This document shows positions 54,153 to 64,000 of a stretch of DNA of 64,000 nt, piece after piece. The notes below the pieces were generated by a model. That model did no database searches and was not told the origin of the DNA. It worked only from the letters and a program-made list of their open reading frames with translations. Positions within the stretch are counted from its first letter, which is position 1; each line of letters opens with the position of its first letter. The translations under genes were made by a program, and so were the position numbers. The DNA is taken from the NCBI GenBank assembly GCA_010093605.1, contig MU004197.1:1488707-1552706 (forward strand). The letters run 5' to 3'. Origin of the DNA: Lophium mytilinum. Lineage: Eukaryota; Ascomycota; Dothideomycetes; Mytilinidiales; Mytilinidiaceae.

Positions 54153-56266
54153 TTACTCAACCTTTCCACGGACCCAACCCATAAGGGTAGCACCATCAGT
54201 TCCGCCAGAAGAATACGGCGACTCGTCGTCCGAATCATCATCCACATAATCCTCGCCACATCGCTGAGCGTACCGTCTATCCTCAGCCTTCGCCTGGGCA
54301 GTCTTCTCCCTGACTACACCCAAACCAGCACCCTTAGGGCGAGTGTTGACCTCAATAGGGCCGAGAATACCTTCGCCTTCTTTGCCGAGGCCTTCGCCCT
54401 CTTTGTAGCCCATTTTCGCCATCAACTTCATTGTAAAAGCGCTCATTGCAGGTTTTTCCTCGATAGGTTTAGCTTTGGGTGGGAGGCGTTCGGACGAAGC
54501 GTGCATGCTCCGCGACAGGCCTTTGAAACCGGGCTGTGAACCTTCATTGGATACAACAGATTTGGAGACGCCCTTCAGAGTAAGCGGCGGAGATGGTGAT
54601 ATCCGCTTTTCGTTGCCGTACCTCAGATGAGGCGGAACACTAGCCTTCACAGCCTCAGAAGCTTCGTAAATCTTGGAAGGTGCTGGGGCAAACGCCGGCT
54701 TCCACGTCTGCGCTGGGCGTTGGAAGCTAGAAGAGGTGATCGTATCGTTTTGGCTGGTAGGAATTGGAGGCGAAGTAGGTTCAGAGGTGGTGTCCTGCGA
54801 GCAAAGCTCGGGCAGAGACAGCTGTTTTGGCGTTGTGGAAGCAATCTTCTTGGCCCAAGGCCTCAGATGCGGGGGTAAATACCGCGTGTCATCAAGCACC
54901 GCATTGAGCCGGGCGGTAGAGCGCTTGATCTCAGTCTTATAATCCACGCTATTGTCCGTGGTCTCAACGTCGAATCCACGTTCCGCCGTCACTGATCGGT
55001 TGGTAAAGCTATCGCTAGGCTGCGAGAGGTTTGTACCGTCGTGCAAGGTCGTAGAGAAGTCATCGGAGGAAACACTAGGAGTGGTGGTGTCCTCTGCCTG
55101 GCTATCCATGATTTCAGATGCTTGAGCAGAGATCTTGCCGATATGTTCCAGGTGCTCGACGTCAATAGAGATGGTGTCTTCCTGTTCAGCGCATTCGTGA
55201 TCAATGGCTAATTTGGATATCTCGATGTCGACACGGATATGTTCCGGCTGAAACCCCTCGCCTTCGACAGGCGTGGTCATTTCAGCCAGATTAGGGAGAG
55301 GATTTGACGGAAGTTCGGAGACTGCCGAAGAGTCATCAGTCGCTGTAAGAGTGTGAATTAGTACTAATGTACAAACCTGAAATCGGGGATACTGCTTACC
55401 CAATGCTGCAAGACGTTCGGAATCGGTCTTATTGTCGCTTTCAATATCCTCAGTAGAGGCCTGTTGGAGTGGCTCCTCGACCTTCGGTCTGTTTTCATCA
55501 TTGCCCTGCTGCGAACCAGAGTTCCTAGGGTAGATTGACCGCCCCGAGGAGAAAGATTGCTCCGAGGATGGCGTTGGAGAAGTTTCAGTTGGAGAAGTTT
55601 CAGTTGGAGAAGCTTCCGGCTCTTCTTCGTTAGTTGAGGATGATTCTCCTGCTTCCTCGTCATCGTCATCGGAAGCTTCAGCAAGCTGAAGAAGTGCTAC
55701 ATCGAGGATAGTTAGCACTGAAAATTTGGACGCAGGGTAGTCTGTTCCACCTTGCATGGCGATCTTATCGATGGCCTCGTCATAAGACTTCTGCACAAGC
55801 TTGACAAACTCTATCGGAAGGCCAACATCGCGACACAATATACCGAGGAGTGCCGAGGACGCGTCCTGCTCGCTTCCCTTTTCGAAAGCGGCAACAAGGA
55901 GAAGTACTGCGATCACAATGGTTAGAATAAATGATACAAAGGGGAGGCGACTGTACCTTTGATAAGAAGCCTCTCCACGGCTTTTTCGTAGGCCTTAGCC
56001 TGTGAACCAGCGGCAACGGGAGGGGCTCCGGCAGTCTGACGCATCATGCAGCGCTGAAACGTTGGATCTGCAATCTGTGAGCCCATGCGTAAGAGAAGCG
56101 CTTGTATTGACTAACTTTGAGAAAGATTCCACTTCGCAGAGAAGAAGCTAGTAGGGGAGTCCGGTAGGACGACGGACTCGCTTCGAGCAGCTGGCTCGAG
56201 CATATTGCCGAAGCGAATGGAGGCCAATCTGGCATCAACAACGCGCGAACTAGCAGAAAAGGGCAT
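54153..56266 (-). CDS. Cluster gene H: G-patch protein, 634 aa
   Basis: Five exons: 56116-56266, 55957-56067, 55751-55906, 55400-55696 and 54153-55342, total 635 codons. Start is MPFSASSRVVDARL. The family segment occurs twice, YEKAVERLLIK (ends at intron 2) and YDEAIDKIAMQ (ends at intron 3). An acidic, Ser-rich middle follows, then RYLPPHLRPW near residue 397, SVPPHLRYG near 477, and a G-patch at about 539-585 (MAKMGYKEGEGLGKEGEGI, then RPKGAGLG). G-patch domains activate DEAH-box RNA helicases or bind RNA, mostly in splicing or ribosome assembly. Introns 3 (54) and 4 (57) are stop-free multiples of three. The C-terminal acidic tail is short. This is the only member with a domain of well-known type. 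Confidence 0.82.
55343..55399 (-). other. Intron 4 of gene H, 57 bases, open in frame
   Basis: Donor G|GTAAGC, branch ACTAAT, acceptor TTACAG. Retention would add 19 residues after ERLAAL. It lies at a different position from the family intron. Confidence 0.6.
55697..55750 (-). other. Family intron of gene H (second module), 54 bases, open in frame
   Basis: Donor G|GTGGAA, branch GCTAAC, acceptor GATGTAG. The equivalent intron after H's first module (55907-55956, 50 bases) is not a multiple of three. Confidence 0.6.
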
Positions 56267-57875
56267 TGTGGCGAAAACGGATGTTGTTGGAAGCCAACCT
56301 GGAGTGTGTTGAGGCAAGTATTCTCGGGGTGGGGCGTGGGAGGTCGAATACTTTTCGGAATCGGGGCCGTCCAAAAGACGTCATTCACTAACTTATGTGG
56401 AGGCGGCAGGCAGCGAGAGCGTGCAGTGTCGGTTTCATAAACACTTGTAACCGATAATTACGTTCACCAGGAAGGTACGACATAAGTTTGGGCGCCCTCT
56501 TAGCACTGCTTGGGGTGCACCTATGGGCATCTGTTCCTCTAAATCCGATGCGAAGGTCGATGCAGTGGAAATTAGGCGGCTTTCTGACTAGCTGAACATC
56601 TCATAGCTGGGTTACCCTACACGGTCGCATCGAGCGATCAAGATTGGAAGACGGGAGTCCTATATCCGGGTGCCCAGACTTGCGTCCTAGTACGGTACAT
56701 AGCTTAGCAGTCTTATCACTGACAGCTGTATTGCATGGCAATCCGCCTTCGAGTAGCACGTAGTGACACCTCAAAGCGCTATTTCCGAAACAAGCCAACG
56801 CGGCGACGCCCTCCATGGCCCAATCCACACCTATATCACGCTATATCTTCCACCCCACATGCCAACCACCAGTCTTCTTGGCATTACGCCTCGGGAAGCG
56901 GTTGAACCATTCGTTAAGCCAATATGGCTGTGTTCAACCTCTTAGTTTGCTTTGCAGCTGTCGTGTAGGTGCGGATGGAATGATACCAGCTCTGCGTAAA
57001 TCGCAACATCATTGATAAATGAAAACTTAGACGGGACATTGAAAGCACCAGGAAGATGAGGGACGAGGGTACCACATCCTAGAGATATGGTGTAGAAAGC
57101 ATGAGAGTATCAAAAAGACATTAGATTTCATTGATAGACAGTCCTCGGAAAGAGGCATCGAGAAGAAAGCATCATAGAGACGAGAAGAGACTTAGAAGAG
57201 GGACGGGTGCTAGCTATTCCCGAGCAGAACTTCCTGAGGAGTATGAGAAGAATTTGAAGAGCTGTGAGATGGATCGAAGCACGGCGGTAGAATCGGATAG
57301 CTTAATGGGTCTCAGGATATAGTGGCGCGGAAAAGAGGGGTTAGCTTCATACGTTGGTTTTTGAGGGAAGAATAGGGACATGCTCAAGGTCGTACCAGTT
57401 TGCTGCAGCAGTTTGAGCCATCTTATCGACAGCTGTCTGCCGTGTAGCTGAGAAAGAAGGGGAGAGATGGGATGAGATGAGGTTGGAAATGCTTGGCAGC
57501 GCACGGGCCCACAACCCTGGATTATCAGATGCAAGATTCACAACTCCCTTCATATAGCATGTGACCTGCACATATACCATTCGACTGTATTGGGAAATGG
57601 TAAATAATGCACAGTTCTCTGTCTTCATAAGATATTAGAGGAAAAGCAATCTCACCCGACGCCTCCAATCCCTGAAATAAATAATCCCAATCTCTCAAAA
57701 GGGAGTAAAGCAAACGCCTACAAACCCCTTCCGACCCGGTAGCACCCGATGGGCAAATGGGCATGTGATGATTCTCCGTAAAACTTGTCTTTGGAAGGTG
57801 CAAGGAAATGGAATAATGGAACGGCGACGTTGCAGGGAAGGTTGGCGGACCGGAACGAACCCCGCAATCGTCCAC
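56267..57875. other. Intergenic between gene H and UBC1, right edge of the cluster
   Basis: No gene is supported. Short frames on both strands lack domain signals. The 3' region of UBC1 should occupy the last few hundred bases. Confidence 0.5.
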
Positions 57876-58718
57876 CTACGCCTCGTTGAATAGCCGCGCC
57901 GTGATGTCGCCCATGTATGCCTCCTCCAGCTCGTAGTCCTCGCCGCCCATCTTGTCGATGCCGACGTACTCGAAGGCGCCGACAACGCCTTCGACGTCGA
58001 AGCCCATGGCGACGAAGCGGTCGATGAGATCTTTGTTGTAGCCGTGATAGCTATTCCAATTAGTATAGCTCTGCGAATGGGGTTCTGATAAGTGACGTAC
58101 GCAGCTAGCTTCGCCTTCTCCTCGTTCTGCTTCTGCATGGCCGCCTTCTGCTTGATGGTCTCCGCTGTTGCCCCTCCACTCCCCTCGCCCCGCTCCCTCT
58201 TGGGTGCTCCGGCGTATTTTACGGACCAGTCGCGGGCAACGTGCTCGAACTCGGCCGGGTTCTTCAGCAGCATACCGGCAACCTCGGCGTCTTGTGGGTC
58301 TTTAGGTTCAGGCGTGCTTAGTAGGGATTGTAGGGATATGAGGGCGGATTTTATTGTAAGGACGGGCGACCATTGGGACGATAACGTGTCGAGGCAGATG
58401 GCTCCCTGCGATAACCGTTTAGTTCTTGTTTCCCCCACCAGATTGAGGGATACGTACTGTCTGACTGCTCACGTTGGGATGCCATATCTTGGTGTCGAAC
58501 TTCATAATTGGCGGACGGAAAGGGTACTCTGCTGGCATCCGGATGTCAACGTAGAAGACACCGCCCTCGTACGGGGTGTCTGGCGGCCCCTTGAATTGGC
58601 CCCGCAGATGCGAGAAGTCATCGCCAGCGCCTGCAATGTCGACAATGATCTGCGAGAGGTTGTCCTGCTTGATGTCGGCAATCTCCTTCTGGATCCGACG
58701 AGCACGATTGGAGCTCAT
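57876..58718 (-). CDS. UBC1: Ubiquitin-conjugating enzyme E2 with UBA domain (UBC1/E2-25K type), 246 aa
   Basis: Exons 58458-58718, 58101-58405 and 57876-58050, with introns of 52 and 50 bases, 247 codons. The UBC fold runs from [17 protein letters not shown] to about residue 150, with [21 protein letters not shown] and the active-site Cys near residue 91 in [10 protein letters not shown]-terminal UBA domain follows (about 195-240: [23 protein letters not shown]), which identifies the Ubc1/UBE2K class. That class extends Lys48-linked ubiquitin chains for proteasomal degradation and cell-cycle turnover. It is transcribed divergently from RPT2, so two ubiquitin-proteasome genes share a 0.74-kb promoter region. 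Confidence 0.96.
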
Positions 58719-59456
58719 TGTGGCGACGAGAGTGGGTGTTTGGAGTTGTCGCAGTGAAAGTGAAGAAGGAAGGAGGGGTCGCTCGGAGGTTTAAAGTTGA
58801 AGAAGGCGGAGTTGTAGGCAGCAGGTTGCACTTGGCTGCTACGGGTCAGCCTGCTGAGGACGAAGGCGGCAGCGAGGCTATTGGTGAGTCAAGCGGCCGG
58901 GTGCTACCTCTCAGCGGCACGGGTGGGGTGTTGTCGGGGCTGTGAGCCTGAGGAAGGGGAGCGAGGCCGAAGAAGTCGTCAACGTTTGGTGCCGGCTTGC
59001 AGGTGAATGTCGTGGTTATTGGAGCTGGGAGCTTCAGCGTGTTCACCGGCGGCGTGGTGGGGCTGTGCCGGTGAGCTATTGGCAGCGAGATGTATATACG
59101 GTAGTCTGAATGGCACTGTTCAAGGTGAGTAGAGACGGAAATATGAAGATACAGGGAGGAGCAGAGCAGTCGGAGGCTCTTCTAGCTGTCTCGCGCGATC
59201 TCCGACGTGGCCGGCTGTCGACCATCGCTTTGGGCAAAGTGAGGCGGGCGTTTAAGGTTCGGGTCACGTGCTGCTTCTCCGAGAGCTTCGATGACATTCG
59301 CGTCCCAGCGAGGCGACTGAGCTTCCTACCGCATCTCCATTACCAACACCGCCCGCATCCCTCAACCCCCGAATCCTCCATCAACCGCGACGTTCAGTAG
59401 AGCTGTATCTGTCGCCTTGAAGTCGCTTTCATCGCTGTCGCACCCACGCAGCCATC
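58719..59456. promoter_or_regulatory. Divergent UBC1/RPT2 promoter
   Basis: 738 bp between the two start codons. GGTCACGTG lies at 59262-59270, 187 bp from RPT2. No yeast-type PACE box (GGTGGCAAA) was found. A plus-strand open frame at 59110-59400 looks like chance. Confidence 0.5.
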
Positions 59457-61057
59457 ATGGTGAGATGGCCTTTCGCCGCAAACCCCCGAGTTCTCGTCAC
59501 TAACCTCATATCAGGGTGCTAATCAGTCCACCGGCGGTGGGCCCCCAGGAGCAGGAGACGGAAAAGACAAGAAGGACGCAAAGGTATGACCCATCTGCGA
59601 ATTCCAGCGCTCATGCTTCAGCTGCCTCTATCGGAGTCTCTAGCGCTACTTAAGGCCACAATACTGATTAGGATATGATTATAGAAGGACAAGCCAAAGT
59701 ACGAGCCTCCCCCACAACCTACGACCCGCATCGGCCGCAAGAAGCGCAAGCAGGCTGGCCCAAATGCCGCCGCGAAGCTTCCGACCGTCTACCCTACCGC
59801 CCGCTGCAAGCTGCGGTACCTGCGGATGCAACGTATCCACGATCATCTGCTTCTCGAGGAAGAGTATGTCGAAAACCAGGAGCGTCTCCGAAAAGCAAAG
59901 GTCGTCCTTACCGCCCCAGCGACGGCGGGCGGAGACTCAGATGCGATGGATCGGAACGCCGACGAAAGGTCGCGCGTAGACGACATGAGAGGCAGCCCGA
60001 TGGGTGTCGGAAATCTGGAGGAACTCATCGACGACGATCATGCAATCGTTTCCAGCGCCACCGGACCCGAATACTATGTTTCTATCATGTCTTTCGTTGA
60101 CAAGGACCTCTTAGAGCCGGGCGCCAGCATTCTCCTCCACCACAAAACGGTATCCGTTGTCGGTGTCCTCACGGACGATGCCGATCCCCTCGTTTCGGTC
60201 ATGAAGCTGGATAAGGCGCCAACAGAGTCTTACGCGGATATCGGTGGTCTGGAGCAGCAAATTCAAGAGGTCAGAGAGGCTGTCGAGCTTCCTCTACTCC
60301 ACCCTGAGTTGTATGAGGAGATGGGAATCATGCCTCCAAAGGGTGTCATTCTGTACGGTGCGCCGGGTACTGGAAAGACGCTGCTAGCCAAGGCCGTAGC
60401 AAATCAGACGAGTGCCACTTTCCTGAGAATCGTGGGAAGCGAGTTGATTCAGAAATATTTGGGAGACGGTCCTCGACTGGTGCGGCAGCTGTTCCAGGTT
60501 GCTGCCGAGCACGCCCCTGCCATCGTCTTCATCGACGAGATCGACGCCATTGGAACGAAGCGATACGAGTCTACATCCGGTGGTGAGCGTGAAATCCAGC
60601 GGACCATGCTGGAACTTCTCAACCAGCTCGACGGTTTCGACGACCGAGGGGATGTCAAGGTTATCATGGCCACCAACAAGATCGAGACTCTGGATCCCGC
60701 TCTTATCCGTCCTGGTCGTATCGATCGAAAGATCTTCTTCGAGAACCCTGATCGTAAGATTACCACGCCTTCATATTGTAGATACAAACACTAACTTATC
60801 CCACAGAATCCACTAAGAAGAAGATCTTTACTCTCCACACCTCGAAAATGTCCCTCAACGTCGACGTCGACCTTGATGAGTTCATCAACCAGAAGGACGA
60901 CCTCTCCGGCGCCGATATTAAGGCCATCTGCTCCGAAGCCGGTCTAATGGCGCTGCGAGAACGCAGAATGCGCGTCAACATGGAGGACTTCCGCTCCGCC
61001 AGGGAGCGCGTCTTGAAGACGAAGACGGAGGGCGAGCCCGAGGGTCTGTACTTGTAG
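59457..61057 (+). CDS. RPT2: 26S proteasome regulatory ATPase subunit 4 (Rpt2), 463 aa
   Basis: Exons 59457-59459 (ATG alone), 59515-59583, 59685-60753 and 60807-61057, total 464 codons. The N-terminus [12 protein letters not shown] carries the Gly2 myristoylation context of Rpt2. Then come the basic [20 protein letters not shown] and the coiled segment [15 protein letters not shown]. The AAA core has Walker A GAPGTGKT near residue 249 and Walker B IVFIDEID near 303. The C-terminus EGLYL carries the tail that docks into the 20S alpha ring. A first exon that holds only the start codon keeps the Gly2 right at the splice junction. The segment after KVVLT contains about 15 extra polar residues compared with yeast and human. 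Confidence 0.97.
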
Positions 61058-61531
61058 ACGGAGAGAGGGAAGAACGGCGGAGAGATGCTTTTCTACAGTT
61101 CTTGGCGAGCTTAGGCTGTCTGTATCAGTAGAGGACATCTTATCGAAGCACAAAGGCGCTGTGCCGTAATTTAGATCGGCGGTGACGAAGTCTGCCTGCT
61201 CTCCTTCGGTGGTTGCATCCGTGATGATATAAACTATGCTTTTTCTCCACCTTCCATACTAGATCATCCGCCCTCTGACCACCCCACGAGCTCATCGTTT
61301 ATAGTGCGTACAGTATCCATCCCGCTCCTCACACGCATCTAGTTCTCCACCCCACGCATCGACTGCTCCAATCACCCTTCCTCGACCAAATCCCGAAACG
61401 GCGGGAATACCCGACGCTAGCGGACTCTCGTTGTTTGACGCAGCCTGACATCACTCACGATCAACCCTACATTTTACTATCAACCTCAAATCGGGGGGTA
61501 TGTTCCATCGACTGCGGACGCACATAATAAC
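61058..61531. other. Intergenic after RPT2
   Basis: 3' UTR of RPT2 and promoter of the next gene, with pyrimidine-rich runs near 61,330-61,390. Nothing else. Confidence 0.5.
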
Positions 61532-62302
61532 ATGACAAGCCGCACACACAAGAGCCTTGACGACGCGGACGCGAAGGAGGCCGGGTGGGAGGCGGCGAGA
61601 GGCGCGGGGGTGGGTGCGATGAAGGTGCGTGCAGTTCTTTAGCATCTATGAGACCTGTTCGAGTCCGAATTCTCGAGGGTGTTTCGTATTATTTCATGTC
61701 TCTCTACCAGCTTCTTTTCTCCTACTGTAGCCTCCTTTTCCATCTCCATGAAAAACACAGAAATTCATAAAGCTCTCCGAGGAGATGTCACGCGACCCGC
61801 TTGGGCCCTTTCCTACAAATCTTCTTTGCACCACATCCCATAAGCAAAGCCCGAGAATACGTTTTCTAATGACGGGATGGATTAGTGGGGCGCTTTCGCT
61901 GGTCTCTGCGGCGTCACGGCGTATACGTTCTCGCCGGTGTATCGGGGGTTGACGGTGCAGTTTAAAGTGTACGTTCGGCTTCATATCAAAACCCCCCTCC
62001 CTCATTGATATCCGACTTTTCTTTACTCTATCCATTCATTTCTCTACCACCATCCTCCCTCCCTAGCATGACCGCCAGACGTTGACCAACTATCCAGCTA
62101 CATCCAAATGGCCTTCATGATCGTCGGCTCCGCCGTCGAAGGCGACAAGCGCATGCTCGCCTACGAACACCGGCTGCGGCACCAACGCCGGCAAGCACGG
62201 GATCTGGAGCTTTGGAGGCGGTATGAGGCAGGGTTCGAGGAAAGGGGGACGCCGGGGGTGGGTGGGGAGGGAGGCGTGCATCGAGTTGAGGAGGAAAAGT
62301 GA
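61532..62302 (+). CDS. Small conserved fungal membrane protein, 126 aa
   Basis: Exons 61532-61624, 61886-61968 and 62098-62302, with introns of 261 and 129 bases, 127 codons. The product MTSRTHKSLDDADAKEAGW, then WGAFAGLCGVTAYTFSPVYR, then LTVQFKVYIQMAFM, then VEGDKRMLAYEHRLRHQ, matches a widespread fungal family of small two-helix proteins. From memory these are often carried in databases under the misleading name imidazoleglycerol-phosphate dehydratase; the sequence shows no such enzyme. A mitochondrial inner-membrane place is plausible for that pattern. The Gly-rich C-terminal end is variable. Confidence 0.8.
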
Positions 62303-63290
62303 GGGCTGGGAGGGTGGGGGTGGGGGTGGGGCGGGGAAAGCAAGGAGGTCAATTCGAGTATAAGAACTTGGATTCGGAGATTTCTACAGCTCTCGTGATG
62401 AAATGAGGGTCTGGGGCGAGGATAGAAGGGTGGCTATGTGTGTTAAGAACGGCGTGTGTTTGTACTGCTTAAGTAACGCTTCATAATTCATACTTTGTTA
62501 AGACCTCTCAGATCTTCGCAGTCGAGTCTAACTGCTCGGAGCTCCTGAATTCCTTTCTTCGATCTATGTTACCTTTCAAAGTCTCACGAAATCGTCTTGT
62601 ACGGTCAAACTGAAACCTCACCTCACCTCCCACAATCCCTACATAGCCCTTTGACATCTGATGCCAATTCATTCCAAAACCCTAGATTTATATCCAGCCT
62701 CTGTCAATCTTAACATTGCCTCGTGAAACCTCGCTACCTGAAGACCGCACATACACCCTCTAAAATCCTACCTCGACATCGCCTGCTATCCCACACGCAC
62801 ACTCGCCCCTGGATCCCCCTAGCGCCGAAACCCCGCGTCAAGTCAAGTTATTAGACAAGAACCAGTCCCTCTGCCCTCCCACCCATCCCGGAACGCCTCC
62901 CCCCCCCCTATTGGTTCAGACATCGTTTGGGATCGAAATCGTTGCTTGCTATAAGTACATTCATCATCCTCTCTTAACACTTTCCATCCGTCTAAATCAC
63001 TATACAGCGCACAAGTATTCGTTTCAAAACACAACAGTAAACATATTTCCATCTATGATATCCCCACTTCCTCAGGCTTGCTCGTGAAATGTACAAAAGC
63101 CTTGTGTGTATACAAAAAAAGCAAAACCAAGGTATCTCATCTCACACGTACCACCCTTGCATGTAAATACCCAAGAAGCCCTAATCCGGTCCGTTTCCAT
63201 CCCATCATGGTATCCAAAACGCCGTAACCCGCAGATCTAAGAATCCCCCGGCTTTTTCATATTCCAAGCGGCTCCCTTTTCGTTTTTTAG
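62303..63290. other. Intergenic, 1 kb, nothing recognised
   Basis: Sequence with C-rich and T-rich runs (for example ccccccccc near 62,899). No gene supported. It contains 3' UTRs of two converging genes. Confidence 0.5.
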
Positions 63291-64000
63291 TTAGGAGAAG
63301 CGCTTGTGATCCCACCCGCTATGCCCACTCGTCGCCTGCCCACCCGCACCCGGATCCCACCCACCATCCCGATTCCACCCCAGCCCATTCTCGCCAAAAC
63401 TCATCTCCAGCTCCTTCTCAAACGCGCTCGCCTCGCGCACCTGCGCAGGGGACGCTTCAACGACGGACTCCAGATGTTTCCCCGCCCGGTCGCCCATCCC
63501 GCCCCACTCCTCCCCCCTTCCGACCCTTTCATCTTCGTCACCACCAACCAACCACTCCCCCAACTCGAGCTCTTTCTCCGCCGTCGGCGTCCGCTCACTC
63601 CTCACCCTCTCCACTACCCGATTAAGATCCGTCGCTGTATCCGGCCTCTCAAACTCCTCCTCATCAACCTCCAACTCCGTGCTCAGTCCCATCTTAATAT
63701 TATAATTCCGCCCGAGATACTGCTGCAGCCGATACATCTGCCGTCCCCAGCTCTCGTCCACCAACCGTAACGCGGCGTTAATATCCTGGTCGCTGAGCAG
63801 CATACTCGGCGGGGCTTTCGCGCCGTGATGGGAATGCGGATGCGTTTTCGACCCTGACGTTAGTAGTTTCGATTTCGTGTATTTCGACAGCGAGGAGATG
63901 GTGGTGGAGGAGCGACGGGGTGGTTCGATGCCCCCGTCATCGCGCATCTGCTTGACTTGGTCTTCGGTTTGCTTGAGCGCCATTAGGCGGCTTTCTTCCA
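63291..64000 (-). CDS. Unknown protein, C-terminal part, cut by the window end
   Basis: The minus-strand frame ends at 63291 and is still open at 64000 (EESRLMALKQTEDQVKQ at the edge), so the gene continues beyond the window. The internal Met at 63983 need not be the start. The visible 230-odd residues include MLLSDQDINAALRLVDESW, RQMYRLQQYLGRNYNIKMG, an acidic stretch and a Gly/Trp-rich end. I do not recognise the family. Confidence 0.7.
   Translation of the reverse strand, partial: EESRLMALKQTEDQVKQMRDDGGIEPPRRSSTTISSLSKYTKSKLLTSGSKTHPHSHHGAKAPPSMLLSDQDINAALRLVDESWGRQMYRLQQYLGRNYNIKMGLSTELEVDEEEFERPDTATDLNRVVERVRSERTPTAEKELELGEWLVGGDEDERVGRGEEWGGMGDRAGKHLESVVEASPAQVREASAFEKELEMSFGENGLGWNRDGGWDPGAGGQATSGHSGWDHKRFS

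Noticed and set aside
57131-57628. Short frames on both strands between gene H and UBC1
   Set aside because: No domain, mutual overlap, and location in the expected 3' flank of UBC1.

Overview
The window looks like a piece of a filamentous ascomycete (Pezizomycotina) chromosome. Introns are short (about 45-100 bases) with GTAAGT-like donors and CTAAC/CTGAC branch sites. Gene families are typical of that group, and a long repeat block carries the mark of repeat-induced point mutation (RIP). The species cannot be named from the sequence.

Layout. (1) 1-12,985 is an AT-rich, gene-free RIP island. A near-complete Ty3/gypsy fossil (3591-11870, two 221-bp LTRs, GTAAT target duplication) sits inside an older minus-strand Tc1/mariner transposase gene. 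Left of that are gag-like remains of another, minus-strand LTR element that runs off the window. (2) 13.4-18.4 kb is a decay zone: one intact unknown gene, then three genes that look broken (C2H2-type regulator, two Cys-rich single-pass membrane proteins), two of them with stops that C-to-T change would explain. (3) 18.8-27.4 kb holds two BTB paralogues (one with an added zinc-finger-like motif and AT-hook), a divergent SDR/GST pair sharing a repeated TCCGCCGA motif, and a DUF89/ARMT1-type phosphatase with a GC-AG intron. (4) 28.2-56.3 kb is the most unusual part: eight minus-strand genes (called A to H here) that look like one diverged tandem family, interrupted only by a small plus-strand GFA-domain gene. 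(5) 57.9-64 kb is ordinary housekeeping sequence: UBC1 and RPT2 head to head, a small conserved fungal membrane protein, and the 3' part of an unknown gene.

The A-H family shares a short N-terminal helical segment, pattern Y-x-x-A-V/I-(6 residues), cut at the same column by a phase-1 intron in all eight genes (twice in H). In six of those nine cases the intron is a multiple of three long and has no in-frame stop, so retention would insert 17-21 residues. Downstream the proteins diverge: A-D have long coiled coils and a PPxY motif; F-H have one or two PPHLR-like motifs, with a CCHC knuckle in G and a G-patch in H. This suggests a family of scaffold or RNA-linked proteins diversifying in tandem. 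The function is unknown and I do not assign one.
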